This document shows, piece by piece, positions 59,601 to 64,000 of a stretch of DNA of 64,000 bases. The number at the start of each line of letters is the position of its first letter. The first letter of the stretch is position 1. Source of the DNA: Hevea brasiliensis (taxonomy: Eukaryota > Streptophyta > Magnoliopsida > Malpighiales > Euphorbiaceae); assembly GCF_030052815.1 (NCBI RefSeq), contig NC_079495.1, forward strand, positions 33,513,967 through 33,577,966. Direction: 5' to 3'. Both the position numbers and the translations under genes were made by a program. The notes under the pieces are model-generated. The model ran no database searches. It was not told the DNA's origin and saw nothing but the letters and a program-made list of their open reading frames with translations.

Positions 59601-60370
59601 GATTATTTTAGTATGTTGTGCACCACTGAGTCCTAGTACTCGATAGTTTTATTCTTTGTCAGATTTAGAGACTAGAGGAGCAAGTGATGAAATGCTAAAG
59701 ATTGAGAATCATTTAGCTTGAAGTCTTCGGGTATAATTTATACCCTAACTGTAAATATTTCTTTTGATGTATATATATTGCACATAAATGTATGGACATG
59801 TAAAAATGAGTCTTGAGCAGTTTGTATAAAATTTGTATAAAGTTGTAATATATATTGTAGTTTGAAACTCTCTTAATGTAAATTTTGTAAGAATGTATAT
59901 AAATTGTTTTGTCTCTAATGAAATATGAGTACAACTATTTTATTTAATTTAAATGAAATGTGTTGCTAGTATGCTGAGGATTATTGAATTTTGAACTTGA
60001 GAAATTTATTGAAATGATTGTGAAATTGATTGAGTTTGATTGTGAAATTGAAGTAGTGGTTGAGAAAAAATTTTAGAAGTGCTTTTTACAGGTATTTGAA
60101 GAACTGTTTTCTCAAAATACAGAGGAAACTCTGTCAAAATTTTTATAAAATTTGTGGAAAAATAAAATGGACCAAAAATATTAAGTAGTTCTAATTTTAA
60201 CTAAATGTTTTAAATACTTATTAGAAAATGCTCACCACTTATCAAAAATAAGAAAATTATTTTAAAATCCCTTGTAGGGGACTTAATGAGTTAACGGTAG
60301 GTGAAGTTCGGTAGTTCATTAGGTATTCTACGGGATCATGTTATTCCTTACAGAGGGGTAAGGTGTGACA
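56671..60370 (+). repeat. D-family LTR (second), shared between two internal regions
   Basis: TGTAACACCCC...GGTGTGACA, 3,700 bp. A polypurine tract lies on its left and a primer-binding site on its right, so it is at once the 3' LTR of the first internal region and the 5' LTR of the second. It carries the 131-bp stretch missing from the first LTR. There is no TSD or flanking host DNA at either edge. Confidence 0.95.
57631..57761 (+). repeat. 131-bp indel relative to the first D LTR
   Basis: Starts TTTGTAAGCAACAAATAAG and ends GAATGAGTGTA; the first LTR passes directly from TAAGTTACA to TAACTTCTAAG at 49195. It is probably a deletion in the first LTR, since the stretch matches LTR style (AGCTAGGGTTTAGGCTTGAG) and has no transposon ends. 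Confidence 0.8.
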
Positions 60371-60378
60371 TGTTTTAG

Positions 60379-60390
60379 TGGTATCAGAGC
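60379..60390 (+). other. Primer-binding site (D, second copy)
   Basis: TGGTATCAGAGC eight bases after the LTR end, as in the first copy. Confidence 0.93.
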
Positions 60391-60558
60391 AAATTTTAAA
60401 GTATGTTTTAAATTGTGAATTTGTGTCTTTTCTTTGTTAAGTATAACTGCTCAATGTCCATAATTGTTACCTACAGTGCATTACATCATGAATATGAACA
60501 AACGGAGGGAAATCTCCATGTGTTACTTGTTCAGGAGATACCCTAACTTCAGCCTGAA

Positions 60559-62133
60559 ATGGAAGAAGGGGATCGCTCAGTTGAGCAGTCTATTGAAGCA
60601 GAGGCACAAGGGGAAGCCCCAGCTTTACCGAATGTCGATGGTCGAGAGCACCACCCGCAAATGCCGCAGTTATTTGCCACGGTTTGCCAGATGGCGACAA
60701 TGTTTCAACAAATGGCTGGGGGTATGCCTGTTCAAGCTCCACCCCAACCACCAGTGGCATAACCACTGCCTCCAGCTAGACAGTATGATAAGTTATTGAA
60801 GTATGGGGCTGCAGAATGTAAGGGTACAGTGGACCCTTTGGAGGCAGAGCAATGGCTTGAAAGAATGGGCCAGTATTTAAGAAGGCGCCGCCAAGATGAA
60901 CTGAAGTTTGAATACTCTGTGTCGCTACTGCAAGGGGATGCGTATGATTGTTGGAAGACCATCTCCCACAGCTTGGTTGAACCACCAGTGCTGACCTGGG
61001 ATGACTTCATCAGAGAGTTCAGACAAAAATACATCCCAGATGCATATGTTGATCAGAAACTGCAAGAATTTTTGAGTTTGAAACAAGGAAATCGATTAGT
61101 GGCAGAGTATGAGAGGGAGTTCTCCCGCCTGAGTCACTATGCGAAGAGTCTCCTTACTACCAGTAGAGTAAGGTGCAAGAGATTTGAGACGAGTTTGAAG
61201 CCCAGCATAAGGATGCAAGTTGTGGGATTTCGACACAGCAATTTTTCAGAACTTATGTCTCAAGCACTTGAGCTGGAGAGAATTGAATCAGAAGTAACCC
61301 CAGTGAAAGAAAAATCAGAGGAAGCTAAGAAATCAGAAAAAGACAAGGGGGAAAAGTCAGTAGAGCTGAGTTCTGGTGGTACCTCTGGAAAGAAAAAGAA
61401 GTATAGTGGACCCAGCAGGGGTCGAGGTGGAAGATTCGGTAGGGACAGATTTTCCGGACAGAGACCCCCTAGGTCCGGTCAGCAGTCGAGCAGGGGTTCA
61501 CATTCTGCCCGCCCCTGTGAGACTTGTGGCAAGATTCATGGGGGGGAATGCTATTGGGCCACTGGAGCCTGCTTTAACTGCGGAGGCAAGGGTCATTTAG
61601 GAAGAGACTGCACTAGTGCTCCGTCTTTGAGATATGGTCCAGCTCCTACTACTGCCGAATGATCTATTCAGAGCCCTACTCCCAGAGGTTCGCAGTCTGT
61701 TGGTAGAGGAAGAGGTGGTACCTCTGGAAAGAAAAAGAAGTATAGTGGACCCAGCAGGGGTCGAGGTGGAAGATTCGCTAGGGACAGATTTTCCGGACAG
61801 AGACCCCCTAGGTCGGGCCGCCGGGCGGGTTCACATTCGCCTGAAACTTGTGGCAGGATTCATGGGGGGGAATGCTATTGGGCCACTGGAGCTTACTTTA
61901 ACTGCGGAGGCAAGGGTTATTTAGGAAGAGACTGCACTAGTGCTCCGTCTTCGAGATATGGTCCAGCTCCTACTACTGCCGAAGGATCTATTCAGAGCCC
62001 TACTCCCAGAGGTTCACAGTCTGTTGGCAGAGGAAGAGGCAGAGGTAGAGGCACTGCTTCAGGCAGTCAGGGCACAGTTGGTCAGTCAGGACAAGGAAGT
62101 GCTTCAACCAGAATCTACACAATGAGACAGTGA
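60559..62133 (+). pseudogene. D Gag, second copy, with duplicated zinc-knuckle region
   Basis: ATG 60559 (MEEGDRSVEQSIEAEAQGEA) opens a frame that runs through the Gag core (DPLEAEQWLERMGQYLRRRR, DELKFEYSVSLLQGDAYDCW, YIPDAYVDQKLQEFLSLKQG) without frameshift. Stops are TAA 60760-60762 (CAA in the first copy) and TGA 61660-61662 after the first zinc knuckle. CFNCGGKGHLGRDC at 61570-61611 is intact. A 339-bp in-frame duplication gives a second knuckle at 61894-61935, YFNCGGKGYLGRDC, which has lost one Cys and the His. The frame then ends at TGA 62131 because 11 bases are missing compared with the first copy. The length without the duplication agrees with Tekay Gag. Confidence 0.9.
61375..62038 (+). 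repeat. Tandem duplication (339-bp offset) of the Gag linker and zinc knuckle
   Basis: GGTGGTACCTCTGGAAAG at 61375 recurs at 61714. Both units run through the Arg/Gly linker, the knuckle and the GAA-(T/G)GA-TCT junction to the GGCAGAGGAAGAGG-like end. Unit 2 has lost 15 bases around 61815-61850. The first D copy has a single unit (from about 52811). Confidence 0.92.
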
Positions 62134-64000
62134 GACTTCTGATGTGGTAGCTGGTACATTCTCTATCTCTGATCAAGAAGTATTTGTATTGTTTGATCCG
62201 GGTTCAACCCATTCATATGTTAGTGCTAGCATAGTCAGTTCACTTGCTGTTCCGTGTGTGCAAATGGGTTTTGAAGTGCGAGTAACTAGTCCGTTAGGAT
62301 AAGAGGTCCGGGTTAACAGAATCTATAGAGACTGTCCTTTGGTGATCCAAGGACATGTTTTCCTGTCAGACTTGATTGAAATGCCCTTCAAAGAGTATGA
62401 TATTATCTTGGGCATAGATTGGTTAGCCAGGCATCATGTCATGATTGACTGTAGACTGAAGACAGTCACTTTTGGTCTCCCTTTGTACAGTGATGTGGTA
62501 ATACATGGGGAGAGGCATTTACTGCCATTAAACATCATTTCAGCTGCACTGGCCAGAAAAATGATTAGGAAAGGGTGTGAGACGTACTTGGCACATGTGA
62601 TAGACACCCAAGTGGGGAGTCCAGCACTGAGGCACATTCCTACTGTATGTGACTTTCCGGATGTATTTCCTGATGAATTGCCAGGATTACCTCTAGAAAG
62701 AGAAGTGCAATTTGAAATTGATGTTATGCCTATTGTGGACCCAATTTCCGTAATGCCATACAGAATAGCACCAGCAGAACTAAAGGAATTGAAAGTACAG
62801 TTGCAAGAGTTGCTTGACAAGGGCTTTATCCGCCCTAGTGTGTCACCTTGGGGAGCGCCAGTATTGTCTGTAAAGAAGAAGGATGGCACTCTCCGGTTAT
62901 GCATTGATTATCGGCAGTTGAATAAGGTGACAATAAAGAATAGATATCCATTGCCCCGCATTGATGACTTGTTTGATCAGTTGAGGGGTGCAGCTGTGTT
63001 CTCCAAAATTGACTTGAGATCAGGTTATTATCAGTTGAAAGTACAAGAGCAAAGTATTGCTAAAACTGCCTTTAGAACCCGTTATGGCCATTATGAGATT
63101 TTGGTTATGCCATTCGGGTTAACTAATGCTCCAGCTGCTTTTATGGATCTGATGAACACTATCTTCAGACCATACCTCGACCAGTTTGTTGTGGTATTCA
63201 TAGATGATATATTGGTCTATTCGAGGAATGCAGAAGAGCATGATAGACATCTGCGGATTGTACTGCAGACTTTGAGGGAGAAACAGCTATATGCCAAATT
63301 ATCGTAATGTGAATTTTGGCTGAAGGAGATGTCTTTTTTGGGGCACATAGTATCAAAAGAGGGCATCAAGGTAGATCCAAGTAAGATAGAAGCTGTCCTT
63401 AATTAGAGGCCACCCAGAAATGTCATAGAGATTTGCAGTTTTCTGGGTTTAGCTGGATACTACCGTTGGTTTGTGAAAGGATTCTCGATGTTGGCATCTC
63501 CATTGACCAAGCTACTTCGAAAAGATGTGAAATTTCAGTGGATGGATAAATGCCAACAGAGTTTTGATGAATTGAGGAAATGTTTAACTGAAGCTCCAGT
63601 CCTTACTTTACCTACTCCGGGTAAAGAATATACAGTATATAGTGATGCTTCTCACAATGGGTTAGGCTGTGTATTGATGCAAGATCGAAATGTCATTGTC
63701 TATGCATCATGCCAGCTAAAACCGCATGAGAGGAATTATCCAACACATGATTTGGAGCTTGCAGCTATTGTGTTTGCCCTTAAGATCTGGAGACACTATT
63801 TGTATGGGGAAAAGTGTTATATCTACACAGATCATAAGAGTTTGAAGTATTTGGGCACCCAGAAAGAGTTGAATTTGAGACAGAGGAGATGGTTAGAGTT
63901 GATAAAAGACTATGATTGTCTAATAGACTATCAGCCAGGGAAAGCTAATGTTGTGGCTGATGCCTTAAGTCGCAAGACTATGGAAAGTCTACGGGTTACT
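62134..64000 (+). pseudogene. D protease, RT and RNase H, second copy, incomplete
   Basis: A single frame carries the retropepsin motif LFDPGSTHSYVS (Asp at 62195), [20 protein letters not shown], the RT motifs seen in the first copy, FIDDILVYS (63197-63208) and RNase H ([52 protein letters not shown]). Stops are TAA 62300-62302 (shared with the first copy), TAA 63305-63307 (AAA to TAA) and TAG 63404-63406 (TGG to TAG). The 11-base deletion at 62130 puts it out of frame with Gag. Catalytic residues are all present, so damage is recent relative to element C. Confidence 0.92.

Larger units (their letters stand above)
60371..64000 (+). mobile_element. D-family internal region, second copy, cut by the window end
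   Basis: Same order as the first internal region up to the end of RNase H ([10 protein letters not shown] near 63950). Integrase, chromodomain and any third LTR lie outside. Less damaged than the first copy: pol stays in one frame from about 62136 to the window edge with only three stops. Confidence 0.93.

Noticed and set aside
1..64000. A host-encoded or novel defence/biosynthetic gene cluster
   Set aside because: Every recognisable coding trace on both strands belongs to retrotransposons; no intact non-transposon ORF with recognisable domains was found.

Overview
The window looks like repeat-rich, probably heterochromatic DNA of a flowering plant, most likely a dicot. It is AT-rich, almost every recognisable coding trace belongs to an LTR retrotransposon or a LINE, and the element lineages (Ty3/gypsy chromoviruses with chromodomains, an ATHILA-like element, Ty1/copia-like LTRs with an initiator-methionine tRNA primer site) are plant-typical. 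The LTR style reminds me of Euphorbiaceae, but that is an impression and not shown by the sequence. I find no intact host gene, tRNA, rRNA or CRISPR array.

I use working family names. Families A, B and D are related long-LTR (3.0-4.3 kb) chromoviruses. D, and the A fragment that keeps coding sequence, end in a chromodomain, so they are of Tekay/Del type. Family C is a roughly 6 kb chromovirus with 0.6 kb LTRs and a CRM-like C-terminus.

Layout. 1-883: D-type LTR end (minus). 1125-3764: A-type LTR piece (minus) abutting a LINE reverse-transcriptase tail (3765-3983). 4019-6180: decayed Ty3/gypsy gag, leader and possible LTR (minus). 8095-11110: solo B LTR with AAACT target-site duplication (TSD). 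11116-14447: AT-rich DNA with microsatellites and small tandem duplications. 14448-27126: element C, interrupted by a solo A LTR (TSD CCATT) that is itself interrupted by a solo B LTR (TSD GTTTT), a three-level nest dated by intact TSDs. 27127-33241: mostly non-coding LTR-like debris including a copia-like LTR (31912-32415). 33242-37644: ATHILA-like 3' LTR, 3' spacer and ORF-1-like pseudogene (minus). 37645-42768: truncated B LTR (minus) carrying a probable 2.1 kb solo copia LTR. 42769-47240: A-type 3' LTR, polypurine tract and chromodomain remnant (minus). 48227-64000: D elements arranged LTR-internal-LTR-internal, running off the window.

All polyproteins are broken by stops and frameshifts, several of them C-to-T or G-to-A changes as expected in methylated DNA. 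The genes therefore do not work together now; the window is a record of insertion, LTR-LTR recombination and decay. The most curious small features are a GC-rich, hairpin-rich segment with a primer-binding-site copy inside an A LTR (43805-43930), a palindrome conserved in all B LTRs, degenerate subrepeats of about 200 bp in the long LTRs, and a 339-bp in-frame duplication of the gag zinc-knuckle region in the second D copy. I saw no undescribed functional system.
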